Shown in pieces: positions 46,481 to 59,555 of a stretch of DNA of 64,000 bases. The stretch's first letter is position 1. Every line of letters begins with the position of its first letter. The DNA comes from Ceratodon purpureus (lineage: Eukaryota > Streptophyta > Bryopsida > Pseudoditrichales > Ditrichaceae), in contig CM026426.1 of assembly GCA_014871385.1 (NCBI GenBank), positions 104,877,281 to 104,941,280 of the forward strand, read 5' to 3'. The position numbers and the translations under genes are program-made. The notes beneath the pieces are model-generated. The model ran no database searches. It had not been told where the DNA came from and saw only the letters and a list, made by a program, of their open reading frames with translations.

Positions 46481-49400
46481 ATGGCTCCTCGTAGAGATGA
46501 TAGACGACTTGGAGAAGGTAGCAGAGCCCGATTAGCTCTTCAGGAAAACTTAGTTTTGAAAAGGGAGAAAGCGGCTCTCAGACAGAAGAAGTGCCGAGAG
46601 AGGAGGAAGGAGATATTACAGAGGGTGTGTCAGGATAGTTTAGAGAGTGATGTTAGTGTGGTCAATATCCAAAGGTCATCTACTCGTGCAGCAGAGGATT
46701 TAGCTCTGAGATGGTTTGATGAGACAAGTAGCAGGGGAATAGAGTATCAACAAGCCTTGCTACCAAAGATTCTCAAACACAGTATTTGGCGTAGTGTACT
46801 CCCTAATTACTCTAACATGGAGGTAGCTTACAGTGCAGTGTCAAATATTTCTCAAGGATGGCAGTATGTTAAAGGTGGTCATTCCAGAGACCAACAACGA
46901 GCCAGGAATGTGATCATTCCCATGCTTCTAAGTTTGGGTGGTATTAGTGCTAGACAGACCAGTTTGTTGACAGGAATTCACAGACGAAACTTGAAGTCGG
47001 GTTTGGTGAGGAGGCTAGCGTTAGAGTCAAAATCTGATAAAAGTCTTTGGGCTGTTTGTGGACGGCAAAGGCGAGTTGATTGTCTACCTCCTCATATGAC
47101 GAAGTTGGTAGAAGACTTCTGGACAGCAAACACCCGAATCAGTCCCAACAGAAAAGACGTCGCAAGGAAACGTATTGGTGTAAAGGAGTGGATTTACCAC
47201 CCCACACATCATCTCACCGAATCTCAGGTCAGTTAATTGATCACCTTGTTTAGCCACAGTGTATGGTAGAATAATGTCCAAGGTACTAGTATAAAAACTC
47301 TGCAAATAACATAGATACAGTGACTGGTCGATGCAGCCTATGTTACTTAGTCTCGGCCCTGAGCTATAATCCAGGAGTAGTAGTCTTTTGAAAAAAAATT
47401 GTTGTATTGTTCTAGTCTAATTCGTTTAGACACTACTGCATTCCGTTAGTTTCTAGTTTTATCTCCAGATAATTTATCCACATTTCAGTTCCTCGGTTCA
47501 TTTTGATATTTCATTGGGTTAATTGATTAACATAATATTTTACAAGCAATTGAAATAAAAGTAATGCTGAAGTACTATCATGTTCACTATGCTCATCAAG
47601 AGACGATGCAGTGAGGGCAGCCACTGTTACTTCATCTTGGACACGATCTATAAGAAACGGAAAGTAATGCCGATGAATTATAGGAACAGTCTTGTCTAGG
47701 AATTAAAGGAACCGGAACTCAAGGAACAATAATGCAAGGAACAGTAATGTCTAGCTAGGAATTGAAGTCCTCATGTTTAGGAACGTTAATTCTAGGAACA
47801 GTTATGTAGTCCTAGGAATTCAAGTCGTCATGTATTTTTTAAATTTTTTATTTTTGCCTCAAAAGAAAAGTCTATTGCAAAAGAACAGTTCATAAGCCCT
47901 CATTGGGCGAGAGACAGGGCGTGGGTAGTCGTCATGTATTTCAATTCCTAGATTCATTCTAACTTTTTTTCCTAACAAATCTTGTGGATTTTGGCTCTTC
48001 AGCTTTCCTTCTACACGCGATTTAGAGTAGCACACAGTGGCGTCGAAATTGGAGTGCGATCTTTTGAGTCACTGAAACCTTGGTTTGTGCGGAGGATGCG
48101 GGAGTTCAACAGTTGCTGCTGTAGGTACCACGTGCAGATGGCTGAATTGAAGGATGCACTGAACTTCATGCGCCGTGGAACAGTGCACAAGAATTGCTCT
48201 TGCCAGTTTGAAGTGTGTCGACCAGAGGATGGACAGGGTGAATGTAAAGCATCAGAGGTGACTTTTCAGTCAGTTACAAGACTCTGTGAAGAAGTTATGT
48301 GCCCAAAGCCCGAAGAAGAAGAGTTCCATGCACTCAGTTGCATTCGGGGAGATTGTACGATGTGTGGGGCTACGAAATTGAAGATTTGCCCCAACGAACT
48401 GTCTGGATGTACGAATGCTCTGGTTTCCTGGAAGCTGTTTGAGATGGTATTTGTAGGGAGAGGAGAAGACGGAAATGACAGGCATGCACTTCGTCTGGAG
48501 CACAAGTTGACCCCACCGTGTGACTTGGTATCATCTTTGCGGTCCCACTTGGAAGAATTTTTGGTCCACAATTTTGAGGCAAAGTGGCAGGATCAACAGT
48601 TCAAGGTATGCATGGGCAACTTAAGTCCTGATGCAATTGTTTCGGTTGTAGATTTCGCTGAAAACTATGCATTCAAGTGGCAGAATGAGGTTCAGTCCCA
48701 GCATTGGTTCAGTTTTCAGGTGTCAATCTTGGTTCATATTACATTCCGAATTCATCCTGAATGGGACGGGTTCGATCCTGAGAATAAGATACTCACGGAG
48801 TATCATTTTTATATCAGCGATGACAAGTCCCATGATAACAACTTTGTCCAATACTGTTTTGGGCTTCATAGAGATTTTTTGAAGGAACAAGGGTTTCTTT
48901 TCCCAGTGGAGCACATAGTCTTCTCTGATGGCTGTGCCTCGCAGTTTAAATGTGCGAAGTCACTGTATTTCGTTGCCAGGTATCCTTCTCTAACAATATC
49001 GGAAGAGTTACCCCTCGGTTGTGTGATGCAATGGAATCATTTTGGTACTGGTCATGGTAAGGGTCAGTGGGATGGAGCAGGGGCTCACGTGAAGGAGGCC
49101 CTGCACAGGAAGCAAGTGAAGCCTGATGGAGTGCGGCTACATAACTCATCTGATGTGGTAACTTTCCTGCGTCAAGCAATGAACCGTGAATATGCTGGTT
49201 ACCACAGTGCTCGAAGATCAGTACACAGACATTTCTATGATGTAAAAGAGGCTGACGTGAACCAATTCCAGGCTCCAAATGCTCGCACTGTAGAAGGTAC
49301 CAGATCATTTCACCAGGTTAGAAGTGTTGGATTAGAGGGGACATCATTGCAGACCCGGCGACTATCTTGCTTTTGTAAGTTCTGCTTGGACGGTGGCGAT

Positions 49401-49937
49401 GGACCATGCGATAGTGTTGGGTTTGTTGAACCTTTCACTTTGATCAGGCTAGAGCCTTGTGAGCCCCAGACACTAACAAGGCGTGATAGGGCGCGTCTTG
49501 ATGCTCAGGAGAGTAGACTCCATCCCCGCATGAGTGCTCGAGAATCACTTGCTGCCACGTTGGAGGTTGGTGATCACTTTGCGGTTCTAGCAGATGACGG
49601 ATCCGGGGTTCCTGAATTCTGGATACTTCACTGTCAAGAGCCCTTGCATGGCGTCGAAGAGGATAAGATGGAAGATACCTGGGGTCAGACAGTGTATCAT
49701 GGGGAGCAAATTGTGATTGGGACTTATTATAAGCGAAGGGGTAGTAGCAGAACATCTTACATCAGGGAAGACCCACGCAGACCCGCTTTCATTTACTCTC
49801 ACTTGGTAGTGCCCACAAAGTTTGACTTACCAGCAGCCACGCATCGTCAGAAAGGAGGACGTGGAGGTACCCAGGTGTACAAACTCACCACCGAGGCCCA
49901 AGATCATATCCACTCTCAACTCTTAGTAGTTGACTAA
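46481..49937 (+). CDS. DDE/RNase H-like transposase-type protein, two coding exons (893 aa)
   Basis: Exons 46481-47227 and 48003-49937 join in phase 0 across an intron with CAG|GTCAGT and TGGCTCTTCAG. The start (MAPRRDDRR) follows a TTTTTAG acceptor. The N-terminus is a basic helix (QKKCRERRKEIL) with a helix-turn-helix-like stretch. The middle is Cys-rich (KNCSCQFEVC, CTMCGATKLKIC). The core has VVDFAENY ... NEVQSQHW, ISDDKSHD, FSDGCASQFKCAKS and HGKGQWDGAGAHVKEAL, a motif series I know from many uncharacterised transposon-like proteins of animals and plants. The C-terminus (GDHFAVLADDG ... FWILHCQEPL ... PRRPAFIYSHLVVPT) looks like a chromatin/BAH-type module. I cannot assign a transposase superfamily. 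No stops occur, so it may be active or domesticated. Confidence 0.65.
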
Positions 49938-51980
49938 GGAGTTCAGATATAGTACTCTGGCTAGGAGATTCATGATACGTTTATGGCCAGCAGTTGTTTT
50001 AGTAGCTTGCCATGATGTAGTGGAAGTTTAGGTGGCTTAGATTTGTTTAAATTTTAGTTTGGAGTGGTTTGTTTTGGTCATTTGCAACAGTGCTATGTAT
50101 GTAGGATTACAGTAATGGTAAATAATAATTAAAAAAATGGATTCTGCTACTATCAGTTCCCGTACAATTGGAGTGGGTATTTAAGCAGAATGAAATGACT
50201 TCAATGGATTAGGGGATTCTCGTTTTTGAATACAGTACTGAAATTTGGAGAGCGCATACCAGGGACTAATTTCAATACCATATCCACATACAAATGAACC
50301 ATAAGAGGCCAGCATTGTACACAATCAAAACACATCCAACTTTAATGAAGTACATCCCGTCTGGATGAATTTATGCTCAATCGAATGAATATTGACACTA
50401 CCAGAAGAATGAAACAATTCCATTCCTACGAGTCCAATACATGATGATTTCCTTGGTACCAGGAAACCTTATTTCCTTTGCAATTGTAAATAGGAAGGTC
50501 TTTCGTTCTTAACCAATCTACTTTAAATCCTGATTATTTTCCTCTTATATTTATGTTTTTTATTATATTTTTCTAGCATGTGAAGGGATAGGATGTCATC
50601 CTGGTCTATTTTTTTCCTGGTTACATTACCCCGTAAAGTACTATTTTGGGGAATATTCCGTTTTCTAACCAATGTACGAATAATTTTTTAACATTTTTTT
50701 AAACTTTCATGAAAAGGTTGTCATCCAAGACACTCTATTGTTGGTTATATTTTTGCGACGATCAAGATTATAAATTTAATATTTTTTATCCAATATGATG
50801 TATGTGGACTTATTCACCAGTGTCACATGCCTTGTATAATTATTATGGGCATGAATTAATGAAAAAAATACTATTCCGTAGATTGGATCAGGGTCTTCAT
50901 CTGTAGATTGGATCAGGGACTGCCTTCAATATTATTAGAAAGAAATGAAAGTGTTGGACATTCAACTCAAGGGATCATGAACTGATTAGGACATTGAAAT
51001 AAGACCCCCCTTTGAACATACATAAGTGTGAAATTGGTAAAAACTCTACAACTTAGGAAATTAGGAAATGTGTGCAAAAGATAAAAAGTCACCAAATTAG
51101 GAAAAGAGTCTGTTTAGGCGAAAAGGGAGTGCAAATATTTTTAAAAAATGGTCCTCACGCGGACATGAAACCGGCTCCTATTTAGTTTTGTATTGTGTCA
51201 TGTTGAAACCGGTCCCCGCACAGTCTGGGGCGACGTACGTCACTCCACTTGATTTCTCTCGTCCCAACTCTGAACTAGGACTCGGTTACCAACTGACGAG
51301 AGAGTAACAGTAAAAATCCATTATATTACCGCAGCTGGGTTACATTGCAATCAATATGGGATAAGTTCAATCTAAACGTGGTTTAAGGTAGGATCGAAGA
51401 AAGTCAACAGTGTGTTCAAATCTATGCGTGTCATAGATTCCTTACTGCTCGTTCCTTGAAATGATATACTGATTTTGCCGAAACCTAGATTTACTATCTT
51501 GGATGTCTACCATGACATCAAATTATTGACAGTGGGTACATTTCGAGAAATCAGTGTATGTAACTATTATTTCGAGTGGATAACTTTTCAATGTAAAACC
51601 AGTGACCAATAGTGCACTCAGATTTGCTTAATGTATTAATCCAATTTGTATATACTTGTTTCACAGTATACAAAGAATGACCTTACAAAACTTAAGAATA
51701 ACATAAGAAACCATAACAGGATTATGTTGTTCCTCTTTTTGACTTCTCAATTCTCTTAGTTATAAATATCTTTACTACTTTCTAAGAACAAACCTAGAAT
51801 TATGTGACTCTAATCATGGGCATATGTACCAATATTGTCTAATTTTACAATTATTTATACAGTCGTTTATCAACCTCGACACTTGGTAATATTTTTATAT
51901 TATTTACCTTTGATACTATTTGAAGGAATATTGTAATTACGAGCCAGTATAATTTTGCCACCTCACATTGTTTTTTTTTT
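49938..51980. other. Intergenic region without recognised genes
   Basis: AT-rich sequence with a possible 3' UTR to ~50130. A slightly GC-richer patch at 51160-51300 contains GACGTACGTCACTCC. No coding homology, inverted ends or tandem repeats were noticed until the satellite begins. Confidence 0.4.
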
Positions 51981-51984
51981 CTTA

Positions 51985-54900
51985 TATAACAAGGGGGATA
52001 TGATTTCATTATTAACTCTATATATTCTTAGTGTACTGTCCACTTAAATTACTCAATAAGAATATATTCTATTTTATAGCCAATCAAATTATGACATGTG
52101 TCTTTTTTATTCTTATTTTATTTTATTTTTATTTAGGCTTCCGAAGGTATGATGTCATCATTGTTTATTTTTTGTGAAGACATTGCGGGATATGATGTCA
52201 TCGTTGGCGCTCTATATTGGTCTTTTATTGTCCACCTACATTACTATTAAAAGGAATATAATATACGAAATTATATTCTATTTTATAGCCAATCCAATTA
52301 TCACATGTGTCTTTTTAATTTTTATTTTGTTTTATTTTTATTCATGCTTCCGAGAATATGATGTCATCATTGTTTATTTTTTGTGAAGACATTGCGGGGT
52401 ATGATGTCATCGTTGGCGCTCTATATTGGTCTTCTATTGTCCACCTACATTACTATTAAAAGGAATATAATATACGAGAGTATATTCTATTTTATAGCCA
52501 ATCCGATTATCACAGGTGTCTTTTTTATTTTTATGTTGTTTTATTTTTATTCATGCATCCGAGGGTATGATGTCATCATTGTTTATTTTTTGTGAAGACA
52601 TTGCGGGGTATGATGTCATCGTTGGCGCTCTATATTGGTCTTCTATTGTCCACCTACATTACTATTAAAAGGAATATAATATACGAGAGTATATTCTATT
52701 TTATAGCCAATCCAATTATCACATGTGTCTTTTTTATTTTTATGTTGTTTTATTTTTATTCATGCTTCCGAAGGTATGATGTCATCATTGTTTATTTTTT
52801 GTGAAGACATTGCGGGATATGATGTCATCGTTGGCGCTCTATATTGGTCTTTTATTGTCCACCTACATTACTATTAAAAGGAATATAATATACAAAATTA
52901 TATTCTATTTTATAGCCAATCCAATTATCACATGTGTCTTTTTAATTTTTATTTTGTTTTATTTTTATTCATGCTTCCGAGAATATGATGTCATCATTGT
53001 TTATTTTTTGTGAAGACATTGCGGGGTATGATGTCATCGTTGGCGCTCTATATTGGTCTTTTATTGTCCACCTACATTACTATTAAAAGGAATATAATAT
53101 ACGAGAGTATATTCTATTTTATAGCCAATCCGATTATCACAGGTGTCTTTTTTATTTTTATGTTGTTTTATTTTTATTCATGCATCCGAGGGTATGATGT
53201 CATCATTGTTTATTTTTTGTGAAGACGTTGCGGGGTATGATGTCATCGTTGGCGCTCTATATTGGTCTTTTATTGTCCACCTACATTACTATTAAAAGGA
53301 ATATAATATACGAAAGTATATTCTATTTTATAGCCAGTCCAATTATCACATGTGTCTTTTTTATTTTTATGTTGTTTTATTTTTATTCATGCTTCCGAGG
53401 GTATGATGTCATCATTGTTTATTTTTTGTGAAGACATTGCGGGATATGATGTCATCGTTGGCGCTCTATATTGGTCTTCTATTGTCCACCTACATTACTA
53501 TTAAAAGGAATATAATATACGAGAGTATATTCTATTTTATAGCCAATCCAATTATCACATGTGTCTTTTTTATTTTTATGTTGTTTTATTTTTATTCATG
53601 CTTCCGAGGGTATGATGTCATCGTTGTTTATTTTTTGTGAAGACATTGCGGGATATGATGTCATCGTTGGCGCTCTATATTGGTCTTCTATTGTCCACCT
53701 ACATTACTATTAAAAGGGATATAATATACGAGAGTATATTCTATTTTATAGCCAATCCAATTATCACATGTGTCTTTTTTATTTTTATTTTGTTTTATTT
53801 TTATTCATGCTTCCGAGGGTATGATGTCATCATTGTTTATTTTTTGTGAAGACATTGCGGGGTATGATGTCATCGTTGGCGCTCTATATTGGTCTTTTAT
53901 TGTCCACCTACATTACTATTAAAAGGAATATAATATACGAAAGTATATTCTATTTTATAGCCAATCCGATTATCACAGGTGTCTTTTTTATGTTTATGTT
54001 GTTTTATTTTTATTCATGCTTTCGAGGGTATGATGTCATCATTGTTTATTTTTTGTGAAGACGTTGCGGGGTATGATGTCATCGTTGGCGCTTTATATTG
54101 GTCTTCTATTGTCCACCTACATTACTATTAAAAGGAATATAATATACGAAAGTATATTCTATTTTATAGCCAATCCAATTATCACATGTGTCTTTTTTAT
54201 TTTTATGTTGTTTTATTTTTATTCATGCTTCCGAGGGTATGATGTCATCATTGTTTATTTTTTGTGAAGACATTGCGGGATATGATGTCATCGTTGGCGC
54301 TCTATATTGGTCTTCTATTGTCCACCTACATTACTATTAAAAGGAATATAATATACGAGAGTATATTCTATTTGATAGCCAATCCAATTATCACATGTGT
54401 CTTTTTTATTTTTATGTTGTTTTATTTTTATTCATGCTTCCGAGGGTATGATGTCATCATTGTTTATTTTTTGTGAAGACATTGCGGGATATGATGTCAT
54501 CGTTGGCGCTCTATATTGGTCTTCTATTGTCCACCTACATTACTATTAAAAGGAATATAATATACGAGAGTATATTCTATTTTATAGCCAATCCAATTAT
54601 CACATGTGTCTTTTTTATTTTTATTTTGTTTTATTTTTATTCATGCTTCTGAGGGTATGATGTCATCATTGTTTATTTTTTGTGAAGACATTGCGGGGTA
54701 TGATGTCATCTTTGGCGCTCTATATTGGTCTTTTATTGTCCACCTACATTACTATTAAAAGGAATATAATATACGAAAGTATATTCTATTTTATAGCCAA
54801 TCCAATTATCACATGTGTCTTTTTTATTTTTATGTTGTTTTATTTTTATTCATGCTTCCGAGGGTATGATGTCATCATTGTTTATTTTTTGTGAAGACAT

Positions 54901-55470
54901 TGCGGGATATGATGTCATCGTTGGCGCTCTATATTGGTCTTCTATTGTCCACCTACATTACTATTAAAAGGAATATAATATACGAGAGTATATTCTATTT
55001 TATAGCCAATCCGATTATCACAGGTGTCTTTTTTATTTTTATGTTGTTTTATTTTTATTCATGCTTCCGAGGGTATGATGTCATCATTGTTTATTTTTTG
55101 TGAAGACATTGCGGGATATGATGTCATCGTTGGCGCTCTATATTGGTCTTCTATTGTCCACCTACATTACTATTAAAAGGAATATAATATACGAGAGTAT
55201 ATTCTATTTTATAGCCAATCCAATTATCACATGTGTCTTTTTTATTTTTATTTTGTTTTATTTTTATTCATGCTTCCGAGGGTATGATGTCATCATTGCT
55301 TATTTTTTGTGAAGACGTTGCGGGGTATGATGTCATCGTTGGCGCTTTATATTGGTCTTCTATTGTCCACCTACATTACTATATAAAGGAATATAATATA
55401 CGAAAGTACATTCTATTTTATAGCGAATATAATATTTTCACATGTGTCTTTTTAATCTTCCATTTATGAT
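51985..55470 (+). repeat. 209-bp tandem array, 15 full units with degenerate edges
   Basis: Unit starts recur exactly every 209 bases from 52174 to 55309. A degenerate unit precedes (51985-52173) and one follows (to ~55470). Each unit contains ATGATGTCATC twice about 44 bases apart, GGCGCTCTATATTGGTCTT, ACTATTAAAAGGAATATAAT and TTTATAGCCAATCC. Because 209 is not a multiple of three, the 70-codon hydrophobic frame in each unit changes phase from unit to unit. It starts at GTG, so I do not call it a gene. Units 1-3 and 4-6 share private variants, showing a 627-bp block duplication. The unit at 54473 has a CGA-to-TGA change. Confidence 0.95.
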
Positions 55471-55597
55471 TTTCAATCTTCCTTTTATGATTTTCAAGAA
55501 ATACTTTCACTGATCTCCAATCATATTTTTCTCCACCCCTTTTGCAATAGTTTGCTGCAACAATAAGCAAAGTAATTGGGAATTTGGTGTCATTCTT

Positions 55598-55602
<5 letters not shown>

Positions 55603-55666
<64 letters not shown>
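55603..55666. repeat. (TA)n microsatellite
   Basis: About 32 TA dinucleotides just beyond the 209-bp array. Confidence 0.97.
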
Positions 55667-55667
<1 letters not shown>

Positions 55668-55699
55668 TTACAATTTATATTTGTAATTAAAATAGTATT

Positions 55700-57884
55700 T
55701 TATTTCTTAGCCAATCAAATTATTACATATTTATCTATGTTTTCTTAACCTTTGGGAATATTTATTTCTTTTCCTAAATTTCCCGCCATGTCGTCCCTCT
55801 AATTAGGAACTGCCACGTGTATCTCCCGCGTACTCGTGGGCCAATCAGATGGTCCCACTGTGTTCCCGCGTTTTTTTTTGGCGCACCAGCCTCACTACAA
55901 CGTCCATGTCCACCTGATACCCGGAAGATACTCTGCCGGTACCATCCTAGTACTTAGACAACACCTGGGTAATACCCGGTTCTTTTTCCCCCCCAATACC
56001 CGGTTCGTCTTCCCCCCCAATTGGTTTCCCAGGATTCCACGCAGTAGTGTTCCTTGTACACGCCGTTCTCTCTCCCTAGGGTTTTGTTTAGTTGTTTCTC
56101 AGAGTCTGTGTTGGGTTTTGGGCGCACTAGATTCTCTAAGTGTTTTAGCTAATTGTGAGAGAGGTTTGTGGGTTTGTTGTGCAAATTGTTTGCTAGATTC
56201 AAACTGTTCGTGTGAGTTTTCTAAAGATTACAGTTAGGCATCAAGGCCCAAGGAATAGGTGTTTGTGTGAGTTTGGTACCATGGGATCACTTCGGGGGCC
56301 ACTACTTCTGATTTCTCGTGGTCCGTGTGTTTTACAAACCTTATTAGAGATTCCGAATGCCATGGTGGACAGGTACGTGGAAGCCGATTTTCAAAACTTT
56401 CACATTTAATATGTACTTCATTTGCACTTGAATTGCTGGTTTTTGGGTTTCACTTCATTCCTAGGATTTGGTTCTAATCATTGCACTTGGATGTTGGGCT
56501 AGAAGGAGGTACGGGTCAATGGACAGCCCAAGCCGTGGCAGAATTAATTGGATGCGACACTTTGGGTGTCGGCATCCATTATTCCGTGGTCGTCTCTCTC
56601 TTTGGATTCTTGGAAAGGAGCTGGAGTTCTTGGCCACATTGATGTTCTTGTCGTGGTGTGCTTGGTTAGTGCTCTCGAGGTTGTGTTTGATTCCAAGTGA
56701 TTCATGTTAGTATTTCCAGGACCTTGAGCTTTGTGTATCATTTCGCATAGAAGATGTATTGCTTTTGGGCCACGATCCTTGTGTTATAGTGCTTTCATTT
56801 TGAGTAACACTTACCTTTTTCCTTCACTGTCATCGTTGGCAGGGTCTGGAGTCAGGCATTTCTCCACTGTTCACCAAATGCTTCAGCTCCTAGTCATCAG
56901 ATAGTTCAAGGATTACAAAGGTGAGTTTGTAAGTCCACATGTTAAGTTTTCCTTTGAGGTTATGCACTTTGGAGAAGAAGTCCTTTAGCTGTGACCTTCC
57001 AAGGAGATTTTAGCGTGGAAATCTCTGTACTTCCGGGTCTAATGTGATGCAATAGGAAAACAGTACATAAAGTAGGAGATCAGAATAGCATCAGTAAACC
57101 ATTGTCGTGTCCAGTAGCCATTCCTTGCTCCTGATATGAATTTTCGTTGGATTTTCCTCTTGCACTCCTGGATTTGCAGTGGTGGTCCTGTTCCGGTGTA
57201 TTCGCTGGAAACATTGTCCGGGTCGAGCATCCTCCACAGTTTGCAAGGAGTATGCAATACTCCTCCTCCTTTTCAGGTTTTATTTTTTCTATCAATGTCC
57301 TTCTTTTGATGTCGATCTCCTGGCTTTCATTTTTTATTTACAGGTTCCGGTTTTTGTCTTGGAGTTACTGGTTTCATCCTAGGAAGTCACCTCCTTCTCA
57401 CTTCCTACTGTTCCTTCGTAGTCGTGGTTTGCGGTCCTTTTTCCTGAGCATACCCTTTTCACAATTAGCGTTCCTTTTTCCTTGCCAAGGTTTGGACTTG
57501 TATCCGTGAATGCGGTCTTCATTTCCTAAGTCCTTAGAATTCCAGTGTAGGAGATGTTCACATTTTCCTTAGTCCTTTTCCAGCACCCGTAACTCCTGTT
57601 CTAGATTACTGAACTCCTGTCACCAGATTCCGTAGCCTTTATTTCCACGTTCCTTACTATGAAAGTATTTCCTGGCTAGGATCTAGTCTTTTCTTTCATG
57701 TCCTAAATCCTGGTCTAGTATATCCTAGCTAGGTTCCTGTCCTATCTTTCCAAGTTGAATACTTTACATGCGAATGATACTTCTGATGTCAATGTTCTAA
57801 CTAGATGAAATGAATTCTCTGATTTCTTACAGTATTCGTTGCCCCTGTTTCTTACACTATTTCAGGGCTTCAAACGACATCAGC
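55700..57884 (+). promoter_or_regulatory. Promoter and 5' leader region of the 57.9-kb D-domain gene
   Basis: 55830-56060 is GC-richer, with CCAATCAG, a T9 tract and repeated CAATACCCGGTTC. An ATG in a good context (ACCATGG, 56281) opens a 30-codon frame ending at a donor (GACAG|GTACGT, exon end 56371). Its continuation is unclear. Introns with TTCCT/TCCTAG words fill 56.4-57.86 kb, and an acceptor (CACTATTTCAG, 57865) precedes the main coding ATG. Exon structure of the leader is not resolved. Confidence 0.4.
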
Positions 57885-59555
57885 ATGGAGACTTTCTACT
57901 ATCCCGAGAAGGGTTGGTTCAAACACGTCACCAAGCTGAATGCGACTGGACTCATCCCTGGTAGCACACTGACTGAGCAACATGTCAGCAAAAAAGAATG
58001 CAAGATAATGTTTCATTATGGTGGAGATCGATCGAACAACGGCTACAGACTCAACCCCCACTGTACCTTTTTCAACGAAAGATTGCAATGGCTTTGGCTT
58101 CGGGTTCATCAAGTGGAGAAACCTGCAAATAACGACTTCGGACTTGCATTTGCCCAGGCCTTGATTTATGAGTATAACACTGGGGAAGAAGTGGACTGGG
58201 CTGAACTCGCATTTCGCACCGTGACACGTTATTGCAAAACCAGGGGCACGAAACAGGTTCATCCTCTCTGGGCTTGGGCCCACCCCAGCGTCACTATTAA
58301 TCTTCAGACTGGTGTCCCCGTTGGAACCAATTACCACTTCCCCAACACTCCAGGCTCCAGAATAATTCAGCTGTCCTCTTATCCCCCCGCAGTAATTTCT
58401 CAAATCACTCTCCTTGGTTTTCTTATATTCTGTTTGCCTTTATGAGTAAGTTATAGATTGTAGAAATATAGAAAACCATGTATGAATCTATTTTTTAGGA
58501 TCTTAAGTATGAACCTAACTGAAGTACACATTTACTTTTCAGGATCTTTCCACGCCCAGGCCTGTAACACGTTCAACACAGAAGGTAAAGCGAGAAGATC
58601 CTTCTTCAGCAGAAGACTACTCTGACGACGACAGTCACACGGGTAGGCAAAAGAAACGCAAACGCAAGCAGATGGCAAGATACGAGAGCCCCTGTCAAAG
58701 ATCTGGGCAGCCTTCTGCTCTAAATATGGGGTCCACATCTATGCATGTTACACAGTCAGCACCGGAATCCCCTCCCAAGAGCGAGACAAAGGACACGGAT
58801 CAGCTCCTCACTACGCCTACTGAAAGCAATGATCTGAGGTGAGTTTAGACCGTACTTAGTATCCTGTATTATCATGTTTCACAAATTCCATTGATTCCCA
58901 ACTTGTATTACTGTTTAATGTTTATTCCATTGTTTTCCATTACTTAGTTTAGGTGCCCATGTCTTTCTTCACAAATAACATAACTAACGTTGGGTGTTGT
59001 GCAGATCTGGGATTTCACGTGGAGAGACGTTTGAAGCTCCACTACCTCCAATAGTCGTGGCTGCCATCATGGAGTTCAAGAAGGAGATTCTAAACATGTG
59101 TGAAACAGTTATTAAGGACCTTGATCTTCGAAGGTCAGAGCTCCAAGTGAAGCTTAAAACTTTGGGCGATCAAGCATCCTTCGCAAACTGGACTCAGAGC
59201 GAGCTAAACACTGAACTGGACCTAGCTAATCGGGCTCTTGTTGAAAAAAATGATGATGCGACCCAAGGTGAAGTCCGGTATCTACAGTCAGCTCTCAGAT
59301 GTGCAGAGAGCAAGCTGACAGTCGCTATGGAGAAGGAGAAGGAAACATCAGACACATTGACAGCTTTGTGTAAAAAAATTGAAGAGAAGCGCAAAGCTAA
59401 CGGGATACTACAGGAACACTTCCAATCCTGTACAGGACCAGGTACGTATATTTTGAACTGGTTCTGAATTATTTAGTGTCGTATGTTGCCTTGTATAATT
59501 CTGCCCATCTACTTACAATTCAGTAGAAATTCTTGACATACGTTTGGTTTCGTAG
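57885..59555 (+). CDS. D-domain coiled-coil protein, intron-containing (about 378 aa)
   Basis: Start is ATG 57885, 20 bases after an acceptor. Exons are 57885-58256 (donor CAG|GTTCAT, uncertain), 58543-58838, 59005-59441 and 59524-59555 (stop TAG 59553-59555); all junction phases agree. The D domain ends LIYEYNTGEEVDW, matching MVYA..VLHK.VDW in B1, B2 and D. The second exon is a basic/acidic linker with a probable nuclear signal (GRQKKRKRKQ). The third is a long coiled coil (EFKKEILNMCETVI ... ESKLTVAMEKEKETSDTL). A stronger donor (GTAAGT at 58446) exists, but an in-frame TGA lies directly before it, giving a 186-residue alternative product. It is convergent with the double-RING gene. Function is unknown; an adaptor partnering the RING protein is inferred from the fused forms. 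Confidence 0.6.

Noticed and set aside
47228..48002. A frameshift or break splitting the transposase-like gene
   Set aside because: Canonical donor and acceptor with matching phase 0 make an intron the simpler reading.
52174..55312. A family of 70-aa hydrophobic membrane proteins
   Set aside because: Each frame starts at GTG, overlaps the next by 4 bases and repeats with a 209-bp period that breaks phase; better explained as a satellite.
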